39,893 nt of DNA from Streptomyces aureus (GTDB lineage: Bacteria; Actinomycetota; Actinomycetes; Streptomycetales; Streptomycetaceae), in contig NZ_LIPQ01000287.1 in the NCBI RefSeq assembly GCF_001418135.1, positions 1 to 39,893 on the forward strand, read 5' to 3'. Each line of letters starts with the position of its first letter. The first letter of the stretch is position 1. Shown here piece after piece: positions 32,777 through 39,893 of the stretch. A model generated the notes under the pieces. That model was not told the DNA's origin. It was given only the letters and a program-made list of their open reading frames with translations, and ran no database searches. A program made the translations under genes and the position numbers.

Positions 32777-33745
32777 TCACAGGAGACGGTCGGCGCCGGT
32801 GCGGGCGCGGAAGGTGCGGCGGTAGGTGTCCGGAGGCACGCCGACCGTGCGGTTGAAGTGCCGGCGCAGGGTCGTGGCGGTGCCCATACCGGTGGCGGCC
32901 GCGATGCCCTCGACGCTTTCGTCGGTGGACTCCAGCAACTCCTGGGCGTGGCGGATCCGCTGGGTCAGCAGCCACTGCAGCGGGGTCGTACCGGTCACCG
33001 ACCGGAAGTGGCGGCCCAGGTTGCGCGAGCTCATCCGCGCCCGGCGGGCCAGGTCGTCGACGGTCAGCGGCCGGTCGAGCCGCTCCATCACCCAGGGGAG
33101 CAGATCACCGAGCGGGTGGTCGTCGCGCGCGGGCACGGGCGTGGTGACGAACTGGGCCTGGCCGCCCGCGCGGTGCGGGGGTACGACCAGGCTGCGGGCG
33201 ACCGTGTTGGCGACGGCCGAGCCGTGGTCGAGGCGGACCAGGTGCAGGCAGAGGTCCATCGCGGCGGCCTTGCCCGCGGAGGTGAGGACACGGCCGTCGT
33301 CCACGTAGAGCACGTCCGGGTCGACCTCCACCCGGGGGTGGCGGGCGGCGAGTTCCTCGGTGTGCGCCCAGTGGGTGGTCGCGCGCCTGCCGTCGAGCAG
33401 GCCCGCGGCGGCCAGCACGAACGCGCCCGTGCACAGGGAGGCCACGCGTGCGCCCGCCTCATGGGCCGCGCGCACCGCGTCGACCAGTTCGGCCGGCGGG
33501 GCCTCGTCGGTTTCGGCGAGGGCGGGAACGATCACCGTGCCGGCGCGCGCCAGCCGGTCGTAGCCGCCGTCGGGCTCCAGCCGGAACCGGCCGATCCGGA
33601 CCGTGGAGGGTCCGCAGAGCGCGATGTCGTACCAGGGGCCGGTCACTCCGGACGGGGGCGGCCCGAAGACCTCGTACGCCACCGACAGCTCGAACTGACG
33701 CATGCCCTCGGTGACGGCCAGCGCGACGGTGCTCAGGTCCGTCAT
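32777..33745 (-). CDS. GlxA family transcriptional regulator (DJ-1/PfpI domain plus AraC HTH)
   Basis: 322 residues from the ATG at 33745. N-terminal DJ-1/PfpI-like domain (about 5-175; TVIVPALAE and the elbow ASLCTGAFVLAAAGLLDGRRATTHW with its Cys) and a C-terminal AraC-type pair of helix-turn-helix motifs (about 225-315; LTVDDLARRARMSSRNLGRHFRSVTGTTPLQWLLTQRIRHAQELLE, then VEGIAAATGMGTATTLRRHFNRTVGVPPDTYRR). Divergent from the reductase gene with a 124-base spacer, so that gene is its most likely target. Confidence 0.92.
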   Translation of the reverse strand: MTDLSTVALAVTEGMRQFELSVAYEVFGPPPSGVTGPWYDIALCGPSTVRIGRFRLEPDGGYDRLARAGTVIVPALAETDEAPPAELVDAVRAAHEAGARVASLCTGAFVLAAAGLLDGRRATTHWAHTEELAARHPRVEVDPDVLYVDDGRVLTSAGKAAAMDLCLHLVRLDHGSAVANTVARSLVVPPHRAGGQAQFVTTPVPARDDHPLGDLLPWVMERLDRPLTVDDLARRARMSSRNLGRHFRSVTGTTPLQWLLTQRIRHAQELLESTDESVEGIAAATGMGTATTLRRHFNRTVGVPPDTYRRTFRARTGADRLL

Positions 33746-33869
33746 CGGGTGCGTTTCCACGTCCGTAATTGTACGCACGATGTCGTTCCGGACACTCGTG
33801 TGCGACGGCCGGCGGGGCCAGGATTGCCCCACGAGAACGGTTCGAGTCGTACGAGAGCAGGGAGAAGTC

Positions 33870-34901
33870 ATGGAAACGGGGCTCACGGTCGCGGTGTTCG
33901 GCGCCTACGGACACACCGGGCGGTTCGTGGTGGCGGAGCTGCTCGCCCGCGGGTTCGTCCCGGTGGCCGTCGGCCGCGACGCCGACAAGCTGCGGGCCCT
34001 CGCGGAGTCCCGTCCGGGGCTCGACGCGCGACCCGCGTCGATCGACGACCCGGCGTCGCTCGACCGCGCGCTGGAAGGCGCGGCGGCCGTGATCAACTGC
34101 GCCGGGCCCTTCGCCCTGACCGGCGCCCCCGTGATCGAGGCGGCCCTGCGGGCCGGGATCCCGTACGTGGACGTGGCGGCCGAGATCGAGGCCAACGCCG
34201 ACACGTTCGAGCGGTTCACGGACCGGGCCCGCGCGGCGGGAGCGGTGATCGTCCCCGCGATGGCCTTCTACGGCGGCCTCGGCGATCTGCTCGCCACCGC
34301 CGCCATGGGCGACTGGACGTCGGCCGACGAGGCCCACATCGCGTACGGGCTGAGCAGCTGGCACCCCACCGCCGGCACCCTCGCCGCCGGAAAGGTCTCC
34401 CGGGAGCGGCGCGACGGCCGCCACGTCCGCTTCACCCAGGGGCGACTGGAGTACCACGACGACGAGTTCACGGTCCAGGAGTGGCCCTTCCCGGCCCCGA
34501 TGGGTCCCCGGCCCGTCATCGGCGAGTTCACGATGGCCGATGTGGTCACCCTGCCGAGCCATCTGAAGGTGCCCGAGGTGCGCACGTACATGGCGGTGGA
34601 CGCGGCCCAGGACCTGTCGGCGCCCGACGCGTCGGCACCGGCCGCGGTCGACGAGCACGGCCGTTCCGACCAGACCTTCCTCGTGGACGTCGTCGTCCGC
34701 TCGGGCGACGCGGAACGCCGGGCCGTGGCCGTCGGCCAGGACATCTACGCCGTCACCGCACCGCTCGCCGTGGAGGCCGTCCGGCGCATCCTCACCGGCC
34801 GTACCAGGACGACGGGCGTCGCCTCGGCCGGCGAGATCTTCGACGCTCCGGACTTCCTCCGCGCGCTCGCCCCGCACATCTCCTTCGAACTGCACGGGTG
34901 A
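33870..34901 (+). CDS. Saccharopine-dehydrogenase-like NAD(P)-binding oxidoreductase
   Basis: 343 residues from the ATG at 33870, which has GGGAGAAG upstream. Rossmann start TVAVFGAYGHTGRFVVAELLARG, then VAVGRDADKLRAL, AAVINCAGPFALTGAPVIEAALRAGIPYVDVAAE and AFYGGLGDLLA, the pattern of the SDH-like/trans-acting enoyl reductase group. The substrate is unknown. Its promoter faces that of the GlxA-type regulator; the spacer holds imperfect repeats (TGTCGTTCCGGACA at about 33780-33793) that could be an operator. Confidence 0.85.
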   Translation: METGLTVAVFGAYGHTGRFVVAELLARGFVPVAVGRDADKLRALAESRPGLDARPASIDDPASLDRALEGAAAVINCAGPFALTGAPVIEAALRAGIPYVDVAAEIEANADTFERFTDRARAAGAVIVPAMAFYGGLGDLLATAAMGDWTSADEAHIAYGLSSWHPTAGTLAAGKVSRERRDGRHVRFTQGRLEYHDDEFTVQEWPFPAPMGPRPVIGEFTMADVVTLPSHLKVPEVRTYMAVDAAQDLSAPDASAPAAVDEHGRSDQTFLVDVVVRSGDAERRAVAVGQDIYAVTAPLAVEAVRRILTGRTRTTGVASAGEIFDAPDFLRALAPHISFELHG

Positions 34902-35008
34902 CGGGTCCGCCGCCGGATCCAGCCGATCCCGGTCCGCCCGGGGCGCGGCATCATGGGCCCGGGCCGGGACCGCCGGCGCGCGGGACGGGCGAGGAGGGCC
35001 ACACGGAT

Positions 35009-36541
35009 ATGAGGAGCCACGGACAGGCGGCCTGGGAGCTGCTCCTGCCGGCCGCCGCCGCCCCGGCGCGGCGGCGGGGGCGGGCCCTCCAGGAGGCGCT
35101 GCGCGAGGCCGTGCGCTCGGGCCGGCTCGCGGCCGGGACCCGCCTGCCGTCGACCCGCGCGCTCGCGGCCGACCTGGGCGTGTCTCGGGGCCTGGTCACG
35201 GAGGCGTACGAACAGCTCACCGCCGAGGGCTATCTGCGCAGCGACCGGGGCGCGGGCACGTGGGTGGGCGGCGCGGCGAGGGGCCGCCTCGGCGGCACGC
35301 CCGTGCGTGGGGCAGCCGAGGACCTGGGCGCGGGGACGCATGCGGGCGGAATCCTCGCCCGCGGTACGGCCCCGGGCACGCACGCGCGTGGTGCCCTCGT
35401 GAACGGTCCGGAAGCCGGCACGCACGCGCGTGGTGCGGGTACTCCCGCCGTCCGGGTGGACTTCCGGCCCGGGACGCCCGATCTGTCCCTGTTCCCGAGA
35501 GCCGCCTGGTCCGCTGCCCAGCGGGCCGTCCTCGCGCGCCTTCCGCACCCCGCCCTCGGGTATCCGGACCCGCGCGGGCTGCCCGAACTGCGGGAGGCCC
35601 TGGCGGGAATGCTGACCCGGCGCCGGGGCGTGGTGGCCGATCCGGAGCGGCTCGTGGTGTGTTCGGGAGTGGCACAGGCGTCCACTCTGCTCGGCTTCGT
35701 CCTGCGGGCGCGGGGGCTCGACGCGGTCGGCATCGAGGATCCGGGCAGCCCGGAGCACGGGCGGCTCTTCGCCTCGACCGGTCTGGACACGGTGTGGCTT
35801 CCGCTCGACGAGGAGGGGCTGCGGCCGGAGCCCCTCGCCGCCTCCGGGGTACGGGCGGTGGTGGTGACGCCCTCGCACCAGTTCCCGTCCGGGATCAGCT
35901 GGTCGGCGGAGCGTCGTGCCACGCTGCTCGACTGGGCGCGGGCGGTGGACGGTTACGTCCTGGAGGACGACTACGACGGCGACTTCCGGTACGACCGGGC
36001 TCCCGTCGGCGCGCTCCAGGGACTCGACCCGGAGCGGGTCGTCTACGCCGGCTCGGTCAGCAAGTCGCTCGCGCCCGGTCTGCGGCTCGGCTGGATGCTC
36101 GTCCCCGGGGCGCTGCTCGCCGAGGTCGTCGAGCGCAAGCGCACGATGGACCTCGGCAACCCCGTGCTCGACCAGGCGGTACTCGCCGAGTTCGTGACGC
36201 GGGGCGCGTACGACCGGCAGTTGCGTCGCTGTCAACGCGCCTACCGGGAGCGGCGGGACGCCCTCCTGTCGGCGCTCGCCGAGCACCTGCCGGGCACCGG
36301 TGTGAGCGGCATCGCCGCCGGACTGCATGTCATCGCGCGCGTGCCGGGGCGTTACGGGCCACCGGAACGGTTCCTGGCACGGTCGGCGGCGGCGGGTGTG
36401 GCGCTGCGGCCCCTGGAGGAGTACGGCACGGCGCGCCCCGGCGACGGGGAGGTACGGCTCGTGATCGGCTACGCGCACCTGGCGCCGTCCGTGGTGACGG
36501 CCGGGATCCGCAGGGTGGCGGAGGCGGTCGGCCGAGGGTGA
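35009..36541 (+). CDS. MocR/PdxR-type GntR regulator with aminotransferase domain
   Basis: 510 residues. N-terminal GntR winged helix (about 20-85, [47 protein letters not shown]), a Gly/Thr/His linker with a three-fold repeat (about 103-144), and a fold-type I aminotransferase domain (about 150-505) with the PLP site: [27 protein letters not shown] (Schiff-base Lys in VSKSLAPG) and the Arg of [10 protein letters not shown]. Such proteins sense PLP or amino acids; PdxR activates pdxST, which is not seen here, so the target is open. The ATG at 35009 follows GAGGAGGG. The open frame extends far upstream but only mirrors neighbouring genes. Confidence 0.9.
   Translation: MRSHGQAAWELLLPAAAAPARRRGRALQEALREAVRSGRLAAGTRLPSTRALAADLGVSRGLVTEAYEQLTAEGYLRSDRGAGTWVGGAARGRLGGTPVRGAAEDLGAGTHAGGILARGTAPGTHARGALVNGPEAGTHARGAGTPAVRVDFRPGTPDLSLFPRAAWSAAQRAVLARLPHPALGYPDPRGLPELREALAGMLTRRRGVVADPERLVVCSGVAQASTLLGFVLRARGLDAVGIEDPGSPEHGRLFASTGLDTVWLPLDEEGLRPEPLAASGVRAVVVTPSHQFPSGISWSAERRATLLDWARAVDGYVLEDDYDGDFRYDRAPVGALQGLDPERVVYAGSVSKSLAPGLRLGWMLVPGALLAEVVERKRTMDLGNPVLDQAVLAEFVTRGAYDRQLRRCQRAYRERRDALLSALAEHLPGTGVSGIAAGLHVIARVPGRYGPPERFLARSAAAGVALRPLEEYGTARPGDGEVRLVIGYAHLAPSVVTAGIRRVAEAVGRG
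35315..35440 (+). repeat. Three 42-bp repeats in the MocR-type linker
   Basis: Units at 35315-35356, 35357-35398 and 35399-35440 each encode 14 residues with a GTHA(R/G)G core. The 20-base word starting GGCACGCACGCG is identical in units 2 and 3 (35375, 35417); unit 1 is diverged. Confidence 0.85.
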
Positions 36542-36600
36542 GGTGGAGCGATCCGTTCACACGCCCGGCGCCGGAGGCACGCCGCGGCCCTCGTGCGAGT

Positions 36601-36645
36601 GTTCACGCGGGGTTCGTGTGGGCGCCGCACCCGGCCGTTAGGCAT
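36601..36645 (+). promoter_or_regulatory. PHO box and -10 upstream of the phoD-type gene
   Basis: Two adjacent 11-base direct repeats, GTTCACGCGGG (36601-36611) and GTTCGTGTGGG (36612-36622), match the PhoP-binding unit of Streptomyces. A -10-like TAGGCA (36639-36644) lies 16 bases on, so the PHO box stands in for the -35. Another single unit, GTTCACACGCC, is at 36555-36565. Confidence 0.75.
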
Positions 36646-36692
36646 GGGGCGACGCACCGCCCCCGCCCGGACAGCCCCTCGGAGGCTCTTCC

Positions 36693-38282
36693 ATGTCCCA
36701 GTCCGTACCCGGCAGTTCCCCCTCCCCCGCCCGGCGCAGCGTGCTGCGCGGTTCGCTCGCCGCGTCGGCGGCGCTCACCCTCGGCGGTGCCGGTCTCGCC
36801 GCCCCGGCGTTCGCGCTGTCGGGCCGGCCCCGCGCCGAGTGGGGTGTGCAGACGGGCGACGTCACCACGTCCTCGGGTCTCGTGTGGGTGCGCTCGGACC
36901 GGCCGGCCCGCGTGCTCGTGGAGACCTCGGCGAGCGAGCCGTTCCGTCGGGTGCGCCACCACCACGGGCCCCTGATCGGCGCCGGCACGGACTTCACCGG
37001 CACCACCGCGCTGCGCGGGCTGCCCGCGGGCGAGCAGATCCACTACCGGGTCACGCTCGCCGACCCGGACGATCCGCGCCGGACGGGCGAGCGGATCGCC
37101 GGCACCTTCCGCACCGCCCCCGACCGGCGTCGGGACGGGGTCCGCTTCCTCTGGTCGGGAGACATCGCCGGGCAGGGCTGGGGCATCAACCCGGACATCG
37201 GCGGCTTCCGCGCGTACGAGGAGATGCGCCGCCTCGACCCGGACTTCTTCCTGTGCAGCGGTGACTCGATCTACGCCGACGGCCCGCTCCAGCCGAGCGT
37301 GACGCTGCCCGACGGCCGGATCTGGCGGAACGTCACGACTCCCGAGAAGTCGAAGGTCGCGGAGACCCTCGACGAGTACCGGGGCAATTTCCGCTACAAC
37401 CTCCTCGACCACAACGTCCGGGCGTTCAACGCCCAGGTGCCCACGGTGACGCAGTGGGACGACCACGAGGTGCGCAACAACTGGTACCCGGGGCAGATCC
37501 TGGACGACGCGCGCTACACGGAGAAGGACGTGGACGTCCTCGCCTCGCGCGCCCTGCGCGCGTTCGGCGAGTACACGCCGGTGTCCACCCTCCACGCGCG
37601 CGGGGGCGGTCGCGGGGGCCGGATGCACCGTGTGGTGCGGTACGGGCCGCTGCTCGACGTGTTCGTGCTGGACATGCGCTCGTTCCGGAACGCCAACTCC
37701 CCCGGGCGGCAGGCCGACGACACCACCGGCATCCTCGGCGCCGAGCAGCTCGCCTGGCTCAAGCGGGAGCTGGCCGCCTCCACCGCGGTGTGGAAGGTGC
37801 TCGCGGCGGACATGCCGCTCGGCCTGGTCGTCCCGGACGGCACGAACATCGAGGCGATCGCGCAGGGCGACCCGGGCGCACCGCTGGGCCGTGAGCTGCA
37901 GATCGCGGAGCTGCTGCGGTTCATCAAGCACCGGCGGATCACCGGCACGCTGTGGCTGACGGCGGACGTGCACCACACCTCGGCGCAGCACTACGCGCCG
38001 GAGCGGGCGGCCTTCCAGGACTTCGCGCCGTTCTGGGAGTTCGTGTCCGGTCCGCTGGCCGCGGGCGGCTTCCCGGCGAGCGCGCTGGACGGGACGTTCG
38101 GCCCGGAGCGGGTGTTCGTCCGGGCGCCCCAGCGGGCCAACCTGTCGCCGATGGAGAGCCCGCAGTACTTCGGCGAGGTCGACATCGACGGCCACAGCGG
38201 GGAACTGACGGTCCGTCTGCGGGCGGAGGGCGGGACGGTGCTGTTCAGCAAGGTGCTGCGACCGGGTCGCGTCGGGCAGTAA
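36693..38282 (+). CDS. phoD: Secreted PhoD-type alkaline phosphatase/phosphodiesterase
   Basis: 529 residues. A Tat signal (SPARRSVLRGSLAASAALTLGGAGLAAPAFA, twin Arg 14-15) precedes an N-terminal beta domain (VQTGDVTTSSGLVWVRSDRP) and a metallophosphatase domain. Metal-site motifs are FLWSGDIAGQGWGINPDIGGF, FFLCSGDSIYADGP, VTQWDDHEVRNNWYPG, VFVLDMRSFRN and LTADVHHTSAQHY. It releases phosphate from mono- or diesters outside the cell using Ca2+/Fe3+ in the family. GGAGG lies seven bases before the ATG. The PHO box upstream supports phosphate-starvation control by PhoR-PhoP. Confidence 0.93.
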   Translation: MSQSVPGSSPSPARRSVLRGSLAASAALTLGGAGLAAPAFALSGRPRAEWGVQTGDVTTSSGLVWVRSDRPARVLVETSASEPFRRVRHHHGPLIGAGTDFTGTTALRGLPAGEQIHYRVTLADPDDPRRTGERIAGTFRTAPDRRRDGVRFLWSGDIAGQGWGINPDIGGFRAYEEMRRLDPDFFLCSGDSIYADGPLQPSVTLPDGRIWRNVTTPEKSKVAETLDEYRGNFRYNLLDHNVRAFNAQVPTVTQWDDHEVRNNWYPGQILDDARYTEKDVDVLASRALRAFGEYTPVSTLHARGGGRGGRMHRVVRYGPLLDVFVLDMRSFRNANSPGRQADDTTGILGAEQLAWLKRELAASTAVWKVLAADMPLGLVVPDGTNIEAIAQGDPGAPLGRELQIAELLRFIKHRRITGTLWLTADVHHTSAQHYAPERAAFQDFAPFWEFVSGPLAAGGFPASALDGTFGPERVFVRAPQRANLSPMESPQYFGEVDIDGHSGELTVRLRAEGGTVLFSKVLRPGRVGQ

Positions 38283-38356
38283 CGCCTGGTCGGAAGTGAT
38301 GCGGGGGCCGGGTCCCACCGGTCGTGACGGCCGGACGGGCCGCGGCTCCCCGGTGA

Positions 38357-38379
38357 TTGTCAGTGCCGGGTCCTAACGT
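38357..38379 (+). promoter_or_regulatory. RecA-NDp (PafBC-type) DNA-damage promoter of the SWIM gene
   Basis: TTGTCAGTG (38357-38365), exactly eight bases, then TAACGT (38374-38379): a full match to TTGTCRGTG-N8-TAnnnT. The ATG at 38387 follows seven bases after the -10, so the transcript is probably leaderless. Confidence 0.8.
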
Positions 38380-38386
38380 CGTTTCC

Positions 38387-39796
38387 ATGACGCGATCCGT
38401 ACAGGCACTCGCCTATGTCCGCCCTTCCGCGCTGGAGTCGACAGGCTCCGGCCGGCTGCTCGGTCTGGAGACGGCGGGGGGTCTGACGCCCCGGGGGGCG
38501 GAGGCCCATCCCCGCTTCTTCGCCGGTTTCCTGGCCTCGCCGCAGGTCGCCGCCCGCGGTCTGCTGGCGGTCGCCGACGTGGCCGCGGCCCGCTACCACC
38601 AGCGGATACGGCCGGGGTCGCTCGACCCGGTGGTGACGGGGAACGGGGACCGGCTGCGGTTCGAGTCGTTCTCCGGCTGTGGCGGGGTGTACGCGCGGCT
38701 GGACGTGCTCGACGAGGGGCTCGGCGGTACGGAGACGGGCCACGGAACGACCAATGTCGACGTCAACAACCCGCTGCGTGAGGCGCTGTCGCGGATGACG
38801 GGGGACGATCCGCTGCACCTCCGGGTCGGTCCGGAGGAGATGGCGGTGACCACGCTCGCGGGGGCCGTCGTGGAGAAGAAGGTCCCGCTGCCGGACCGCT
38901 GGCTGCGGGGCTTCGCCGAGGCGCAGGTCGCCTCGGCCCGGTTCGATCTGCGGGCCGAGCTGAGCGGGGCGGAGGCCGTCCGTTTCCTCCGGTCCCTGCC
39001 GCGCAACCAGGCCCGTGGGCGCGGGCCGATGTGGGTCACGCAGTCCGGCCGGACCCTGCGGCCGACGACCCGGCCCGGCGCGGGCGCGGTGTGTCTGCCG
39101 GGGCCCGACCGGCTCGTCGCCCTGGAGCGGGTGCTGCGGCACGCGACGGGGCTCCGGGTGTACGGGCCGGTGCCGGACGGCACCCTGGCCACGGCGAGCG
39201 CCTGGGAGGTGGTGCTCCCGGGCATGCGGCTCACGCTGACCCTCTCGCCCGACCCCGCGCGGGGCTTCTCCGGCGAGGGAGGGGTCCTGGAGGCCCTCGC
39301 GACGGAGGAGGCCGCACAGGACGCCGAGCTGGTCGCGGTCCTCCTCGCCTGGGAGCCGAGGATCGACCCGGCCGATCTCGCGGCGCAGGCCGGGCTCACG
39401 ATCGACCGGGTGCGGGCGGCGCTGACCCGGCTCGGCACGGCCGGGCGCGTGGGGTACGACGTGGCGGACGCGGCGTACTTCCACCGGGAGCTGCCGTACG
39501 ACGCGGACCGCGCCGAGCGGCACAACCCGCGCCTGGTGAGCGCCCGTCGGCTGGTCGCGGAGGGCGCGGTGACCGTCGAGGGCCCTCTGGCGACGGTGGC
39601 CTCGGGCGAACGGCGCTACCGGGTGCGGGAGTCGGACGGGGTGCTGAGCTGCACCTGCCAGTGGTGGGCCGACTACCGGGGCCGGCGGGGCCCGTGCAAG
39701 CACGCGCTCGCGGTCCGGATGGTCCGGCGGGGCGCGAGGCCCGAGCCGGTCGGTGCCGGGGACGACGGCACGGCGGTCGCCGGAGCGGCGCGATGA
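38387..39796 (+). CDS. SWIM zinc-finger domain protein
   Basis: 469 residues from the ATG at 38387. The zinc finger lies near the C-terminus: CTC (in VLSCTCQWW) and CKH (in GPCKHALAV) form CxC-Xn-CxH. The long N-terminal part (about 400 residues) is unlike nucleases or ATPases I know and is specific to this actinobacterial group; a LTIDRVRAALTRLGTAGRVGYDV segment before the finger looks like a small winged helix. SWIM domains bind DNA or proteins. The ATGA overlap with the next gene starts an operon. In related genomes, from memory, such genes stand with MoxR-type AAA+ and VWA genes. The promoter indicates induction by DNA damage. Confidence 0.88.
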   Translation: MTRSVQALAYVRPSALESTGSGRLLGLETAGGLTPRGAEAHPRFFAGFLASPQVAARGLLAVADVAAARYHQRIRPGSLDPVVTGNGDRLRFESFSGCGGVYARLDVLDEGLGGTETGHGTTNVDVNNPLREALSRMTGDDPLHLRVGPEEMAVTTLAGAVVEKKVPLPDRWLRGFAEAQVASARFDLRAELSGAEAVRFLRSLPRNQARGRGPMWVTQSGRTLRPTTRPGAGAVCLPGPDRLVALERVLRHATGLRVYGPVPDGTLATASAWEVVLPGMRLTLTLSPDPARGFSGEGGVLEALATEEAAQDAELVAVLLAWEPRIDPADLAAQAGLTIDRVRAALTRLGTAGRVGYDVADAAYFHRELPYDADRAERHNPRLVSARRLVAEGAVTVEGPLATVASGERRYRVRESDGVLSCTCQWWADYRGRRGPCKHALAVRMVRRGARPEPVGAGDDGTAVAGAAR

Positions 39797-39893
39797 CGGG
39801 GAGCGCCGGGGCGACGGTGGACGGTGGGGGGACCGAGGTGGGGAACAGCCTGGTGAACAGGGTGATGGACAGCATGATGACCAAGGTGAGGAG
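39793..39893 (+). CDS. Start of the next gene of the SWIM operon (partial)
   Basis: ATG at 39793 overlaps the SWIM stop (ATGA). The 33 visible codons read MTGSAGATVDGGGTEVGNSL and onwards to VNRVMDSMMTKV, with no stop before the window edge. Too short to assign. The overlap argues for real translation and coupling to the SWIM gene. Confidence 0.6.
   Translation, partial: MTGSAGATVDGGGTEVGNSLVNRVMDSMMTKVR

Noticed and set aside
32858-35008. Long forward open frame joined in phase to the MocR-type regulator (1227 codons in all)
   Set aside because: The part before 35009 is antisense to the GlxA-type gene and out of frame with the reductase gene; a strong ribosome site and the conserved winged helix start at 35009.

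Overview
The window looks like a chromosomal segment of a Streptomyces or close relative. The DNA is very GC-rich with G/C at third codon positions, and GTG starts and 4-bp ATGA/GTGA gene overlaps are common. Several promoters appear leaderless. Secreted proteins carry RR-type signals, and the gene families (SlpD/Tap-like peptidase, ClpP paralogue, ECF41 sigma factor, ROK, GntR and GlxA regulators) are typical of the genus. The order tap - urease - clpP-like - NlpC/P60 - bio genes - CorC pair - purB is, from memory, a conserved Streptomyces order; I could not check this.

Layout. 1-2.1 kb: start of a divergent lipoprotein gene, a PlsC-type acyltransferase and an NAD-dependent epimerase. 2.1-8.4 kb (minus strand): a secreted tripeptidyl-aminopeptidase-like hydrolase and a complete urease set ureABCFGD. 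8.7-11 kb: an orphan YefM/Phd-type antitoxin divergent from a ClpP-like gene that has lost two of three catalytic residues, a small helical protein, and a secreted NlpC/P60 hydrolase behind a ydaO-type (c-di-AMP) riboswitch. 11-16.7 kb: a cytidine-deaminase remnant, a small ATPase of the anti-sigma type, and divergent biotin genes bioF / bioB-bioA-bioD. 16.7-24.8 kb: VOC protein, methyltransferase, GNAT enzyme, two CNNM/CorC membrane proteins preceded by a possible 56-codon leader peptide, a GDSL esterase, purB, a Mug-type DNA glycosylase and two unknown genes. 25-30 kb: ROK and GntR regulators, an ECF41 sigma factor, an alpha/beta hydrolase and an EamA transporter that overlap convergently. 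30.3-32.7 kb: a YtrA-type GntR/ABC exporter operon. 32.8-39.9 kb: a GlxA-type regulator divergent from a reductase, a MocR/PdxR-type regulator, a PhoD phosphatase with a PHO box, and a SWIM zinc-finger gene that opens a transcription unit running off the window.

How they work together. Urease (nickel enzyme plus UreF/G/D maturation) and biotin synthesis are complete local pathways. Most other genes are single units. The most informative signals are regulatory: TGTAC repeats shared by the antitoxin and ClpP-like genes, a c-di-AMP riboswitch, an exact RecA-NDp (PafBC-type DNA damage) promoter in front of the SWIM gene, a PHO box, a dre-like operator on a GntR promoter, and the leader ORF coupled to the first CorC gene. 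No tRNA, rRNA, insertion sequence or CRISPR array was seen.
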